The notes: generated by a model from the letters alone, not told the origin. A DNA stretch of 64,000 nt from an uncultured Bacilli bacterium (GCA_947627355.1 CANQVX010000006.1:30255-94254), one strand, 5' to 3'; positions 44,688 to 54,599 are shown, numbered from the stretch's first letter. A program made the numbers and translations.

Positions 44688-45095
44688 ATGAGCATAAAAG
44701 ATAAATTAATAAACGAATATCCATTAACAAAAAAAGTTGATTGTTCTTTTGAATGTTATCAAATTATTAAAAGAAGATTTGTTATTTTCTATGATGAAAA
44801 AATTAATAAAGAAAATGCAAAAACTTTATTAGATGTATTTAATAAAAGTTTTAATATAACTTTTCATCAAAAAAAATCAGTAATAGTTGTTGCCTATACA
44901 GATGAACAATTTGACAAAAAAGATTTAGTATTCTTTAATGGAGAAGATACATTTGTTGTTTATTATTTAATAAATGAAAAAACAAACGAAATTTATTTTA
45001 ATGACGAAAGCATGTTTTTCTTCTGCGTTGGTTGGAAAAAAATAGTTAAAAGATTCAATGAAATTCTAAATAATTCTGCTTTGCAAGAAAAATAA
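44688..45095 (+). CDS. Small cytoplasmic protein of unknown function at the end of the Sel1 cluster
   Basis: A 135-aa soluble protein, alternating strands and helices, ending KKIVKRFNEILNNS. No signal or TM and no known motif. A GAGGAGGA ribosome site and 17-base gap suggest it is the last gene of the Sel1 operon. It may be a partner of the Sel1 solenoids, but no evidence beyond position. Confidence 0.6.
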   Translation: MSIKDKLINEYPLTKKVDCSFECYQIIKRRFVIFYDEKINKENAKTLLDVFNKSFNITFHQKKSVIVVAYTDEQFDKKDLVFFNGEDTFVVYYLINEKTNEIYFNDESMFFFCVGWKKIVKRFNEILNNSALQEK

Positions 45096-45130
45096 TGTAA
45101 TTTTGTAACAATTAAATTTGTTTGATTTAT

Positions 45131-45193
45131 ACTTCTAAATTAGATAACAAATAATATTGATTATATCGACAATTATTAATCTAACTTAGAAGT
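45131..45193 (+). terminator. Long-loop inverted repeat after the Sel1 cluster, with a TATCGAY motif in the loop
   Basis: ACTTCTAAATTAGAT (45131-45145) pairs with ATCTAACTTAGAAGT (45179-45193) with one wobble, and Ts follow. The loop contains GATTATATCGACAATTAT (45159-45176), and TTTTTTGTCGATAGAATC (45205-45222) lies just after as its inverted mate. Confidence 0.55.
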
Positions 45194-45219
45194 TTTTTAT
45201 TTGCTTTTTTGTCGATAGA

Positions 45220-45249
45220 ATCGGCTCTTTTTAATTTTAAAGAGCCGAT
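45220..45249. terminator. Bidirectional terminator
   Basis: Stem ATCGGCTCTTT / AAAGAGCCGAT with an 8-base loop. It ends the minus-strand gene that stops at 45249. Confidence 0.75.
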
Positions 45250-45746
45250 CACATCAAATCCATAAATTTTACTTCTAGAACAACTTTACTTTTAGGTAAA
45301 TATGCAATCTCAACATTATCACCTATACGAATATTTCCTTTAGCCATAAAATAATATTTCTTTCCGGATATTGTAATCCAATAAGCACTCATATCATCAT
45401 TTTTTTTATATTCAGTTCTATAACGATGGTGAAGAAGTTTTTGTGTTTTTTCAACCATTCCTGTTGTTACTTGTGGTTGAGCTTTTCTTTCAGATAATAG
45501 TGGCACGCCTATTGATAAATAACTAATCGATTCGTTGACAATCGTAAAGCAAATACCACCAAGCCACGCAACCATAATAAAAATGCGCCAAAAATTTTTT
45601 AATTTGAATCCTAAAATAACTTGTATGAAACGTGATTTAGTTGCAAGTAAAACTATACCAGCTATTAAAAAAGCACAATCAAAAAGCACGACCATAAAAG
45701 GCATAATAAATAAAATATGAATATAACCATCTAAATCAAAAACCAT
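45249..45746 (-). CDS. Two-TM membrane protein with C-terminal small beta domain
   Basis: A 165-aa protein with two TM segments (about 9-34 and 48-70). The last 70 residues look like a small beta barrel (YWITISGKKYYFMAKGNIRIGDNVEIAYLPKSKVVLEVKF), similar in style to NfeD-type OB folds on membrane proteins. No clear family or function. It stops with TGA. Alone on its strand, convergent with the Sel1 cluster. The gap from 45746 to 45934 holds only a promoter. Confidence 0.55.
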   Translation of the reverse strand: MVFDLDGYIHILFIMPFMVVLFDCAFLIAGIVLLATKSRFIQVILGFKLKNFWRIFIMVAWLGGICFTIVNESISYLSIGVPLLSERKAQPQVTTGMVEKTQKLLHHRYRTEYKKNDDMSAYWITISGKKYYFMAKGNIRIGDNVEIAYLPKSKVVLEVKFMDLM

Positions 45747-45881
45747 ACAATCACCCGCTTAAATAGATTTATTTAAGAACTAATCAAAAGTTAATTATTA
45801 TCTATTCCAAGAATATTTTATATCCAAAATAAATAAAAAACAATTGAGATATATCTAATATAAATAAATATTAAATTTATA

Positions 45882-45910
45882 TTGTTATCGAAAAAAATGT
45901 GGTATAAAAT
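45882..45910 (+). promoter_or_regulatory. Promoter of gpmI
   Basis: TTGTTA (45882-45887), 17-base spacer and TAAAAT (45905-45910). A TGGTATAAA overlaps as an alternative extended -10. Confidence 0.55.
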
Positions 45911-45933
45911 ACTAATGGATTGGGGGAATTTAT

Positions 45934-47514
45934 ATGAAAAAACCTTTAGTTTTATGTATTATGGATGGTTTTGGAATCACAAACAGAGTTAAAGGAAATG
46001 CCATCTATGCTGCAAAGAAACCAAATTTAGATTATTTATTTAAAACATATCCAAATATGTTACTTGAAGCAAGTGGAATGGCAGTAGGACTTCCTGAAGG
46101 CCAAATGGGAAACTCAGAAGTAGGTCACTTAAATATTGGTGCTGGTAGAATTGTTTATCAATCTTTAACACTAATTAACAAAGCTATTCAAGATGGTTCA
46201 TTTTATCAAAACGAAGCTTATTTAAAAGCAATTAACAACGTTAAAGAAAAACATTCTCATTTACATATCTTTGGTCTATTATCTGATGGTGGTGTTCATT
46301 CACATATCAATCATATCAAAGCCCTTATAAAACTTGCTAAACAACAAGGATTAAATGATGTTTATGTCCATGCTTTTTTAGATGGTAGAGATGTTGAACC
46401 AACTACAGCTTATCAATATATATCTGAATTAAATGAAACATTTAAACAAGAAGGCATTGGTAAAATTGTAACTATCATTGGTCGTTCATATGTTATGGAT
46501 AGAGATAATAATATGCAAATGATTGATAAAGCGTATATTTGTATGGTGGATAATATTGGACATGCTTATACTGATGAAAAAGAATTTCTAGAAAGTCAAT
46601 ATAAGTTACTTAAAGATACTAATCGTAAAGTTATCGATGAATTTGTAGAACCTGGTTATAATGCAAATTACAACATTAAAATAAAAGATCATGATAGTAT
46701 CATCTTTACTAACTTCAGACCTGATAGAGCAATTCAAATATCTACAGTTTTAACTAATCCATATTTCTATTCAAAACCAAAAGAAACTGATAAATTTAAG
46801 GCTTATGTACCAAATACAATCTTAAATGATTTAACATATGTATGCACTATGAAATATGCTGAATCAGTAAAAGGTTTAATTGCTTTTAAACCGGTTGCTT
46901 TAGATAACATATTAGGCCCATATTTAGCTCAAAATAACTTAAGTCAATTAAGAATTGCTGAAACTCAAAAATATGCTCATGTTACATTTTTCTTCGATGG
47001 AACCATTAATTTTGATGGAATTGAAAAACCAGAAATTCCTAATTGTAAACGTATTTTAATTAAATCACCTGATGTTATTTCGTTTGATTTAAAACCTGAA
47101 ATGTCAGCCTATGAAGTATGTGATGCATTGTTAAAAGAATTAGATAAAGATATCTTTGATGTAGTTATCGTTAACTTTGCTAATTGTGATATGGTAGGAC
47201 ATACTGCTGTGATGGATGCAACGATAAAAGCAGTTGAAGTTGTTGATGAATGTGTTGGAAAACTATATCAAAAAGTAAAAGAAAAAGATGGCATTTTACT
47301 TGTAACAGCTGACCATGGAAATGCTGATTGTTTACTAGATGATAATGATTTACCAGTTACAAGTCATACCACTAATCCGGTTCCATTTATCGTATGTAAA
47401 CAAGGTTATAAGTTAGCTGAACATGGAAATCTAGGAGATATTGCTCCAACCATGTTAAAGCTATTAAATCTTGAAAAACCTGTCGAAATGACCGGCAAAT
47501 CTTTAATTAAATAA
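45934..47514 (+). CDS. gpmI: 2,3-bisphosphoglycerate-independent phosphoglycerate mutase
   Basis: A 526-aa glycolytic enzyme that interconverts 3- and 2-phosphoglycerate. The metal and catalytic landmarks are CIMDGFG near the start, GNSEVGHLNIGAG with the phosphorylated Ser at about residue 61, DGRDVEPTTA, FRPDRAIQIS, NCDMVGHT and TADHGNAD. The length is normal. GGGGGA ribosome site, own promoter and terminator. Confidence 0.96.
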   Translation: MKKPLVLCIMDGFGITNRVKGNAIYAAKKPNLDYLFKTYPNMLLEASGMAVGLPEGQMGNSEVGHLNIGAGRIVYQSLTLINKAIQDGSFYQNEAYLKAINNVKEKHSHLHIFGLLSDGGVHSHINHIKALIKLAKQQGLNDVYVHAFLDGRDVEPTTAYQYISELNETFKQEGIGKIVTIIGRSYVMDRDNNMQMIDKAYICMVDNIGHAYTDEKEFLESQYKLLKDTNRKVIDEFVEPGYNANYNIKIKDHDSIIFTNFRPDRAIQISTVLTNPYFYSKPKETDKFKAYVPNTILNDLTYVCTMKYAESVKGLIAFKPVALDNILGPYLAQNNLSQLRIAETQKYAHVTFFFDGTINFDGIEKPEIPNCKRILIKSPDVISFDLKPEMSAYEVCDALLKELDKDIFDVVIVNFANCDMVGHTAVMDATIKAVEVVDECVGKLYQKVKEKDGILLVTADHGNADCLLDDNDLPVTSHTTNPVPFIVCKQGYKLAEHGNLGDIAPTMLKLLNLEKPVEMTGKSLIK

Positions 47515-47521
47515 TTGAAAG

Positions 47522-47549
47522 TCACTTCTTATTAAAGAAGTGATTTTTT
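47522..47549 (+). terminator. Terminator after gpmI
   Basis: Stem TCACTTCTT / AAGAAGTGA with loop ATTA and a T run. Confidence 0.85.
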
Positions 47550-47578
47550 CTAAATCCCTATGATTAATTTCAAGAGTA

Positions 47579-47587
47579 TGATATAAT
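47579..47587 (+). promoter_or_regulatory. Extended -10 promoter of the lysS operon
   Basis: TGATATAAT, with TATAAT at 47582-47587. The -35 is weak. An AAGAGGTG ribosome site follows. Confidence 0.5.
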
Positions 47588-47611
47588 AAAAAGCCAAGAG
47601 GTGACCAATTT

Positions 47612-49111
47612 ATGGATGAAAACATTCAAAATAAAGAAAATATTCAAGAACAAACATTAGTAAGAATGGAAAAACTTCAAAAACTTAAAGACAAAGGTGT
47701 TAAACCTTATGGTGAACGTTTTGAAGTTAAAGATAAAATCGTTGATTTAGTAAAAAAATATCAAGACATGGATAAAGAACAACTTCATGAAGTTGAAATA
47801 AGAGCCACTATTGCTGGAAGATTAGTAGCTAAACGTGATAAAGGTAAAATTGCTTTTATCAATGTTGAAGATAGAGACGGTAATATCCAAGTCTATGTTA
47901 AAAAAGATATCATTGGTGAAGAAGCCTTTGAAATTTTTAAGTTAAGTGATATTGGAGATATCATTGGTATTGATGGTGTCATCATGAAAACTAACACAGG
48001 TGAATTAACTATTAAATGTGAAAAATATACTCATTTAACTAAGTCATTACGTCCATTACCTGAAAAATATCATGGACTAACTAATATTGAAGATAGATAT
48101 CGTAAAAGATATCTAGACTTGATTTCTAACAAAGAATCAAAAGAAAATGCTATCTATCGCACTAAGATTATTCGTGAATTACAACATTATTTTGATAGCC
48201 TTGGTTTTATTGAAGTGGAAACTCCTGTTTTATCACCAATTCTAGGTGGTGCTGCAGCTAGACCATTCATCACTCATCACAATGCTTTAGATCGTGATTT
48301 TTATTTAAGAATTGCTACTGAATTAAATCTAAAAAGATTGTTAGTTGGTGGTCTTGAAAGAGTTTATGAAATTGGTCGTATCTTTAGAAACGAAGGTATG
48401 GATACTAAACATTCACCTGAATTTACAACTGTTGAATTATATCAAGCTTATGCTGATTTACGTGATATGATGTCTTTAATGGAAAATGCTATTAAAAACA
48501 TTGCTAAAAACGTATTTGACCGTTATGAATTTGAATGGAATGGCCAAACAATAGATTTATCTAAGCCATTTAAAGTTGTTACTATGGTTGACTTAGTAAA
48601 AGAAAAAACAGGCATTGATTTTGATAAAATCACTGATTTTGAAGAAGCTAAGAAATTAGCCCTTGAAAGAAATATTGAAGTGTTACCACATCATACTGGT
48701 GTTGGTCATATTTTGAATTTATTCTTTGATACTTATTGTGAAGATGAATTGATTCAACCAACATTTGTTTGTCGTTATCCGGTTGAAATGTCACCACTTA
48801 CTAAACTATGTGATGATGACAGCCGTTATGTTGATCGTTATGAATTATATATCTGTGGTTGTGAATTCGCTAATGCTTATAGTGAACTAAATGATCCATT
48901 AGATCAAAAAGAAAGATTTATAAATCAATTAAAAGAAAGAAAACTTGGAAATGATGAAGCAAATGAAATCGATTATGATTTCCTTGAAGCCTTAGAATAT
49001 GGTATGCCACCTGCTGGAGGCGTTGGACTTGGAATCGATAGACTTGTTATGTTCTTCACTAACAGTGCTTCAATTAGAGATGTTATTCTATTTCCACATA
49101 TGAGAGACTAA
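47612..49111 (+). CDS. lysS: Lysyl-tRNA synthetase, class II
   Basis: A 499-aa class IIb enzyme. The anticodon-binding OB domain comes first (ATIAGRLVAKRDKGKIAFINVED). Motif 1 is around FIEVETPVLSPI, motif 2 FRNEGMDTKHSPEFTT, and motif 3 GVGLGIDRLVMF near the end. It charges tRNA-Lys. The gene heads an operon with a GNAT protein, ispD, miaB and a YmcA-like gene, all with gaps under 10 bases. Confidence 0.97.
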   Translation: MDENIQNKENIQEQTLVRMEKLQKLKDKGVKPYGERFEVKDKIVDLVKKYQDMDKEQLHEVEIRATIAGRLVAKRDKGKIAFINVEDRDGNIQVYVKKDIIGEEAFEIFKLSDIGDIIGIDGVIMKTNTGELTIKCEKYTHLTKSLRPLPEKYHGLTNIEDRYRKRYLDLISNKESKENAIYRTKIIRELQHYFDSLGFIEVETPVLSPILGGAAARPFITHHNALDRDFYLRIATELNLKRLLVGGLERVYEIGRIFRNEGMDTKHSPEFTTVELYQAYADLRDMMSLMENAIKNIAKNVFDRYEFEWNGQTIDLSKPFKVVTMVDLVKEKTGIDFDKITDFEEAKKLALERNIEVLPHHTGVGHILNLFFDTYCEDELIQPTFVCRYPVEMSPLTKLCDDDSRYVDRYELYICGCEFANAYSELNDPLDQKERFINQLKERKLGNDEANEIDYDFLEALEYGMPPAGGVGLGIDRLVMFFTNSASIRDVILFPHMRD

Positions 49112-49115
49112 TAAA

Positions 49116-50087
49116 ATGTTACAGTATATTCCATTTAAAGATTATAAAGGTGGCAAACATTTATATCGTTTGTGGAATCGTGAATTTAAACGAAGTTATC
49201 CGATTTCATCGACATTATTTAAAGAAAGAATTCTAGATGATGCTAACTTTGATAAAGAAAATTCCTATGTTGCTTTATATGAAAGAATGCCAATTGGTTT
49301 TATTTTAATCAAACGTTGGATGAATGAAGAATTATTCTATAGCGAAACTAAAACAGCAACTATTTCTTTATTCTTTGTTCAAAAAGATGTAAGAAATATG
49401 GGAATAGGTAAAGAACTATTAAATCTAGCAATGCAAGGACTAAAAGAATATCCTTACATTGAAAAAGTACAATTAGGTCATGACCTATCTAATTTACTTT
49501 CAGGTCTTCCTAGTGACTTGAATAAATATGCCCCATTCTTTATGAATCAAAACTTCAAACAAGAAGAAGGCTATGTTGATATGATTCAAATAGTTAAAAA
49601 AGATACCTCTCAACAAACAGTTTATGAAACACCTAAAAAGATTCATTTTAGAATTGCTACTGAAGAAGATAAAGAAGTAATCTTGAAGTTATGTCTTGAT
49701 AATGATTTACTAAGACAAACTTATATTCTAAAAAAATATTTTGAATCAGGTGGATCTGGTAGAAGAGTCGTTCTTGCTTATGTTGATGATAAACTAATTG
49801 GTTTTGTTAGAATCTATGATTCAAAACATAGTAGCATAAAAGTTAATTTCTTTTTAGATAAATCAGTTGGTTCAATTGGCGTTATGGCAATTGATAAAGA
49901 ATATTTATCTGATAACTATCCTGAAAGAATAACTCAAGAAGCTATTCATTATGTTATGATGCGTGGTTCTAAAAAGATTATGATAGAACAAACTAAAGAT
50001 GTCGAATTTTATAAAAAATTAGGCTTTAAAGCATTTAAATACTATATGCGTTTTGTTAAATATCTAAACAAAGAAGAACAAAACTAA
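49116..50087 (+). CDS. Two-domain GNAT acetyltransferase
   Basis: A 323-aa protein with two GNAT-like halves. The first has SLFFVQKDVRNMGIGKELLNLA with the acetyl-CoA loop RNMGIGK at about residue 95. The second, from about 175, keeps the fold (VILKLCLDNDLLRQ, FVRIYD) but has a less clear CoA loop (DKEYLSDNYPERITQEAI), so it may be structural. Substrate unknown. Coupled with lysS (4-base gap) and ispD (1-base overlap). Confidence 0.75.
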   Translation: MLQYIPFKDYKGGKHLYRLWNREFKRSYPISSTLFKERILDDANFDKENSYVALYERMPIGFILIKRWMNEELFYSETKTATISLFFVQKDVRNMGIGKELLNLAMQGLKEYPYIEKVQLGHDLSNLLSGLPSDLNKYAPFFMNQNFKQEEGYVDMIQIVKKDTSQQTVYETPKKIHFRIATEEDKEVILKLCLDNDLLRQTYILKKYFESGGSGRRVVLAYVDDKLIGFVRIYDSKHSSIKVNFFLDKSVGSIGVMAIDKEYLSDNYPERITQEAIHYVMMRGSKKIMIEQTKDVEFYKKLGFKAFKYYMRFVKYLNKEEQN

Positions 50088-50713
50088 TGGAATATCAAGT
50101 TCTTATCATGGCTGCAGGAAGTGGCAGTCGTAGTAAGTTAAACTACAATAAAATTTTTTATAAAATTCAAGATAAAACAATAATCGAATTAGCAACTAAT
50201 CCTTTTTTAAATGATAAAGATTGTAAAAAAATAGTGCTAGTTATAAAAAAAGAAGACGAATTAAAGTTAAGACAAATATTTAATGATAAAGTTAGTTATG
50301 TCTATGGTGGAAACACCAGACAAGAAAGTGTTAAACTAGGACTTAACAAAATTGATAGCAAATATGTCTTAATTCATGATGGCGCTAGACCTCATATCGA
50401 TAACAAATTTATCGATAGAATCAAAGAAAATTTAGTAAATCATGATTGTGTTATACCAGTTATAGACTTAACTGATAGCATTAAAAAAGTTAATGATAAC
50501 TATGTTGTTGAATCATTAAATAGAAATGATTATAAACTAGTTCAAACACCTCAAGGATTTCTAACTAGTCAAATTAAAAAGGCTCATGAACTTGCTAGTA
50601 ATCAAGACTACAATGATGATTCAATGATGGTAGAACAACTATTAAATAAACCTGTTTATTGTATTCCAGGTGATATAAAGAACCAAAAATACACTAATCA
50701 AGAAGATTTTTAA
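50087..50713 (+). CDS. ispD: 2-C-methyl-D-erythritol 4-phosphate cytidylyltransferase
   Basis: A 208-aa cytidylyltransferase of the non-mevalonate isoprenoid pathway. The motifs are MAAGSGSR (CTP loop), YVYGGNTRQESVKLGL, HDGARPHI and LVQTPQGF. The TarI family is a close relative, so ribitol-phosphate activation is the main alternative. Slightly shorter than usual. The YmcB/MiaB neighbour and lack of tar genes nearby favour IspD. Confidence 0.85.
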   Translation: MEYQVLIMAAGSGSRSKLNYNKIFYKIQDKTIIELATNPFLNDKDCKKIVLVIKKEDELKLRQIFNDKVSYVYGGNTRQESVKLGLNKIDSKYVLIHDGARPHIDNKFIDRIKENLVNHDCVIPVIDLTDSIKKVNDNYVVESLNRNDYKLVQTPQGFLTSQIKKAHELASNQDYNDDSMMVEQLLNKPVYCIPGDIKNQKYTNQEDF

Positions 50714-50722
50714 GGAGCAAAA

Positions 50723-52186
50723 ATGAAAAGAACAATTCAAGTAAAAGAAGTGCCTAATTTAAAAGAGGCAGCTAAACGTGAACTAAATGTTAAACCTGAA
50801 TTCATTTATCAAAGTGTTGAAATCGATGATACAATGAAATCTATCGGTAAAAACAAGAAATTTTTTGTTCGCACTTATGGCTGTCAAGGCAATTTGCGTG
50901 ATGGCGAAGTGATCGAAGGAATACTGGCTAGAATGCAATTTGAAAAGACAGAAGATATGAATGAAGCTGATGTCATTATCTTAAATACTTGTGCTGTTCG
51001 TGAAAATGCTGAAAAGAAAGTTTTTGGTGAAATTGGATTATTAAAGAAATTAAAACTTGCTAATCCTGATTTAATCTTCGGTGTCTGTGGTTGTATGGTT
51101 CAACAAGAACACATTGTAAAAAGAATCTTAGAAACATGTGAACATGTTGATTTAGTTTTTGGTACTCATAACATTCATCATTTGCCAACCTTACTTAAAG
51201 AAGCTTATTTTTCTAAAGAAAGAGTGGTAGAAGTATTATCAAATCAAGGCAATATTGCTGAAGATTTACCATCCATTAGAGCTAGTAAAACTAAGGCTTG
51301 GGTTAATATCATGTATGGTTGTAATAAGTTTTGTACTTATTGTATTGTTCCTTATACTAGAGGAAAAGAAAGAAGTAGAAAATCTATTGATATCTTAAAT
51401 GAAGTTCAAGAATTAAAAGATGCTGGTTATAAAGAAATCACTGTATTAGGTCAAAATGTTAATGCTTATGGTAAAGATTTAAATGATATTTCATTTGCTA
51501 AGTTGCTTGAAAAGATAGCTTTAATTGGCATTGATAGAATTAGATTTACCACTAGTCACCCATGGGATTTTAGTGATGAATTAATTGATGTCATAGCTAA
51601 ATATGATAACATCATGCCTCATATTCATTTACCAGTTCAATCAGGTGATGATGATATCTTAAGAAGAATGGGTAGAAGATATAATTCTAAGACATATCTA
51701 GAATTAGTAGATAAAATTAGATCTAAGATAAAAGATGTTGCTATAACTACTGATATTATTGTTGGTTTTCCTAACGAAAGCGAAGAAAACTTTGAAAACA
51801 CTATGAAACTAGCAGAAAAAGTTCGTTATGATGGAGCATTTACCTTTATCTATTCACCTAGAGTTGGAACACCTGCTGCTAAACTAAAAGATAACGTTGA
51901 TATGAAAACTAAAAAAGAACGTTTCAATCGTTTAACAGATCTTATTAGTAAGATTCAACTTGAAATCTATAAGAAATATCAAGATAAGATTGTTTATGTT
52001 TTAGTCGATGGTTATTCTAAGACAAATGATACTATTTTATCAGGATATACTGAAGATATGAAACTTGTAAATTTTAAAGGAAATGCAAAATTTATCGGTC
52101 AAATCGTACCAGTTATGATTACCAATTGTAAGACTTTCACGTTAGAAGGTGAAATGGTTGAAACAAGATGCCTTAACAATCAATAA
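50723..52186 (+). CDS. miaB: tRNA-2-methylthio-N6-dimethylallyladenosine synthase MiaB
   Basis: A 487-aa radical SAM methylthiotransferase acting on A37 of tRNAs. Three domains are seen: UPF0004 with TYGCQGN, NTCAVRENAE and GVCGCM (first cluster cysteines), the radical SAM core with CNKFCTYCIVPYTRG (second cluster), and a C-terminal TRAM domain (KIVYVLVDGYS). All six cluster cysteines are present. AAGGAG ribosome site. It overlaps the following YmcA-like gene. Confidence 0.95.
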   Translation: MKRTIQVKEVPNLKEAAKRELNVKPEFIYQSVEIDDTMKSIGKNKKFFVRTYGCQGNLRDGEVIEGILARMQFEKTEDMNEADVIILNTCAVRENAEKKVFGEIGLLKKLKLANPDLIFGVCGCMVQQEHIVKRILETCEHVDLVFGTHNIHHLPTLLKEAYFSKERVVEVLSNQGNIAEDLPSIRASKTKAWVNIMYGCNKFCTYCIVPYTRGKERSRKSIDILNEVQELKDAGYKEITVLGQNVNAYGKDLNDISFAKLLEKIALIGIDRIRFTTSHPWDFSDELIDVIAKYDNIMPHIHLPVQSGDDDILRRMGRRYNSKTYLELVDKIRSKIKDVAITTDIIVGFPNESEENFENTMKLAEKVRYDGAFTFIYSPRVGTPAAKLKDNVDMKTKKERFNRLTDLISKIQLEIYKKYQDKIVYVLVDGYSKTNDTILSGYTEDMKLVNFKGNAKFIGQIVPVMITNCKTFTLEGEMVETRCLNNQ

Positions 52187-52472
52187 GAAAATAAAACAAT
52201 TAGATGAAGTAAAAGAATATCAAAAATATAAAAAAATAGTATCTGAAGATAAAGAAATTCAAGAATTACTTAATAATATTAAAGATATTCAACTAAAATC
52301 TAAACAAGCATTAAAAAATAATGATATTGCTTTATACAAACAATATCAAAATAAGTTAGAAGAATATAAACAAGAATTTAATAATAATCCAATACTTCAA
52401 AACTATTTTAATAGTAAGGATGATGTTAAGAAAATTATCGATTCTATCGATAAAATATTCTATTTTGAATGA
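52158..52472 (+). CDS. YmcA/YlbF family protein (RicA-like)
   Basis: A protein of about 104 aa, entirely helical and charged, of the YlbF/YmcA (DUF964) family. In Bacillus the homologous ymcA directly follows miaB (ymcB), as here, and RicA with RicF and RicT controls RNase Y activity and developmental switches. Two starts are possible: GTG at 52149 and TTG at 52158. AGAAGG at 52144-52149 fits the TTG at 52158. It overlaps miaB by about 29 bases. A tandem TATCGAT-type motif lies in its 3' end. Confidence 0.7.
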   Translation: MKQDALTINKKIKQLDEVKEYQKYKKIVSEDKEIQELLNNIKDIQLKSKQALKNNDIALYKQYQNKLEEYKQEFNNNPILQNYFNSKDDVKKIIDSIDKIFYFE

Positions 52473-52474
52473 TA

Positions 52475-52499
52475 AAAAAAGCTTTTTTCAAGCTTTTTT
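52475..52499. terminator. Bidirectional terminator between the lysS operon and upp
   Basis: Stem AAAAAAGCTT / AAGCTTTTTT with loop TTTTC. Confidence 0.85.
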
Positions 52500-53124
52500 A
52501 TTTTGTTCCAAAGATACGATCTCCAGCATCTCCTAGTCCTGGAATGATATAACCATTTTCATTAAGTCTTTCATCTAAAGCTGCTAGATAAATAGGTAAA
52601 TCGGGATATTTATCTTCAATAGTTTTAACTCCTTCAGGAGTTCCAACTAAACACATTAAACGAATGTTATTGTAGCCTCTTTTTCTAATTGCATCAATGG
52701 CTGCTAGTGCACTACCACCAGTAGCAAGCATTGGATCAACAACTAATACTAATGGATTGTTAACAACTGGTAATTTGAAGTAGTATTCATGAGGTTTTAA
52801 TGTTTTTTCATCACGATATAAACCAATATGACCAATACGAGCGGTAGGTAACATCTTTTTAATTCCATCTACCATACCAATACCAGCCCTTAAAATAGGA
52901 GCTAAGACAATTTTGTTTTCAAGTTTGATGCGGTTTAATTCAACTCCAGTTGGTGTTTTAAATTTTTGATCTGATTCATAGGTTTTTAAATCCTTGAAAA
53001 CTTCAAAACACATAAGAGATGCAATTTCATCAAGACTTTCTCTAAATTCTTTTGTTTTAGTTTCTTCATCACGTAAAATAGATAATTTTGTTTCAATTAA
53101 TGGATGTTTTACAATAGTTAGCAC
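52498..53124 (-). CDS. upp: Uracil phosphoribosyltransferase
   Basis: A 208-aa pyrimidine salvage enzyme that makes UMP from uracil and PRPP. The PRPP motif is LVVDPMLATGGSA. The uracil-binding tail is YIIPGLGDAGDRIFGTK. Typical Upp starts shortly before HPLIETKL, and a GTG at 53124 has AGGAGTG at 53131-53137; the longer frame upstream is hydrophobic and unlike the family, so this GTG is chosen. Confidence 0.95.
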   Translation of the reverse strand: MLTIVKHPLIETKLSILRDEETKTKEFRESLDEIASLMCFEVFKDLKTYESDQKFKTPTGVELNRIKLENKIVLAPILRAGIGMVDGIKKMLPTARIGHIGLYRDEKTLKPHEYYFKLPVVNNPLVLVVDPMLATGGSALAAIDAIRKRGYNNIRLMCLVGTPEGVKTIEDKYPDLPIYLAALDERLNENGYIIPGLGDAGDRIFGTK

Positions 53125-53201
53125 GTTTATCACTCCTAAAAATATTATAAGGTATAAAACAGTTAAATACAAAGAAAAAAAGGTCAAATGACCATTTTGT
53201 A

Positions 53202-54599
53202 TTAGAACAAACAGTTTTTAACAGTTCTTGGGAATGGAATGACATCTCTAATGTTTTGCATACCTGTTAGATACATAACCATTCTTTCAAAACCAAGACC
53301 AAAACCAGCAGATTTGACGCCACCAAATCTTCTTAAATCTAAATACCATTCAAGACCTTTTTGGTTCATGTGTAATTCATTCATACGAGCTACTAGTTTA
53401 TCATAGTTTTCTTCTCTTTGTGAACCACCAACAAGTTCACCAATATGAGGAACTAATAAGTCACAAGCAGCAACTGTTTTGTTATCAGGATTTAATTTCA
53501 TATAGAATGACTTTAATTCTTTTGGATAGTCAATGATAAATAATGGACCATTTACAACTTGTTCACATAAATATTTTTCATGTTCTGAGTTTAAGTCCAT
53601 ACCCCAGAAGATATCACTGTTTTCAAATGGATGTTTGTTTGCAACTGCTTCTTTTAGTTTTTCAATGGCTTCAGTATAAGTCATTTTAGCAAATTCAGAG
53701 CCACTAACTTTTTGTAATCTAGCGATTAATTCTTTATCAATCATGGTATTTAAGAAGTTCATTTCTTCTTCACAGTTTTCTAACACATAATCGATACAAT
53801 ATTTAACCATGTCTTCAATTAATAACATATCATCTTCTAAATCAGCAAAAGCCATTTCAGGCTCAATCATCCAGAATTCAGCAGCATGCCTTACAGTGTT
53901 TGATTTTTCAGCTCTAAATGTTGGACCAAAAGTATAAACATCACGAAAGGCTTGAGCATAAGCTTCAGCATGTAATTGAGCTGATACTGTAAGACTTGCT
54001 TTTTTAGCAAAGAAGTCTTTTTCATAATCACCATCAGTGCGTGTTGTAACTGTAAATGTTTCACCAGCACCCTCAGCATCATTTGAAGTTATAATTGGAC
54101 CATGAACATAAACAAATCCTTGGTTTTGGAAAAATTCATGAATAGCCATAGCTAAGGCTGAACGAACTCTAAAGACTGCTGCAAAAGTATTTGCTTTAGG
54201 TCTTAAATGAGCTATTTCTCTTAAAAATTCAAAGGAATGACGTTTCTTTTGAAGTGGATAATCTTCAGCACATTTAGCAAGTAACTTAAGGCTACTAGCA
54301 ACGATTTCAAATGGTTGTTTTCCACCTTCAGTGATTTTAAGACTTCCCATGATATTAATAGCATCACCAGTATTTAAACTAGCATATTCATCAAAGTTTT
54401 GAGTTTCTTCTTTAGTGTATACTATTTGCACATTTCTAAAATAAGTACCATCATTTAATTCAATAAAACCAATTGAACCATTGTTACGGTTAGTTCTAAC
54501 CCAACCTTCCATTTCAACATATTCTAAATGGTCCTTTTGAGCGTGCAAATCACCAAGAATTAAATCATATAATTCTCTTGCGGTTACAAATTCAAACAT
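53202..54599 (-). CDS. asnS: Asparaginyl-tRNA synthetase
   Basis: A 465-aa class IIb enzyme. The OB anticodon-binding domain begins at [18 protein letters not shown]. Catalytic landmarks are [41 protein letters not shown] (motif 2) and [15 protein letters not shown] (motif 3). It charges tRNA-Asn directly. Expression is controlled by a T-box leader. Confidence 0.97.
   Translation of the reverse strand: MFEFVTARELYDLILGDLHAQKDHLEYVEMEGWVRTNRNNGSIGFIELNDGTYFRNVQIVYTKEETQNFDEYASLNTGDAINIMGSLKITEGGKQPFEIVASSLKLLAKCAEDYPLQKKRHSFEFLREIAHLRPKANTFAAVFRVRSALAMAIHEFFQNQGFVYVHGPIITSNDAEGAGETFTVTTRTDGDYEKDFFAKKASLTVSAQLHAEAYAQAFRDVYTFGPTFRAEKSNTVRHAAEFWMIEPEMAFADLEDDMLLIEDMVKYCIDYVLENCEEEMNFLNTMIDKELIARLQKVSGSEFAKMTYTEAIEKLKEAVANKHPFENSDIFWGMDLNSEHEKYLCEQVVNGPLFIIDYPKELKSFYMKLNPDNKTVAACDLLVPHIGELVGGSQREENYDKLVARMNELHMNQKGLEWYLDLRRFGGVKSAGFGLGFERMVMYLTGMQNIRDVIPFPRTVKNCLF

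Noticed and set aside
53125..53187. Longer N-terminus for upp
   Set aside because: The added residues are hydrophobic, unlike the family, and the AGGAGTG ribosome site lies inside them.
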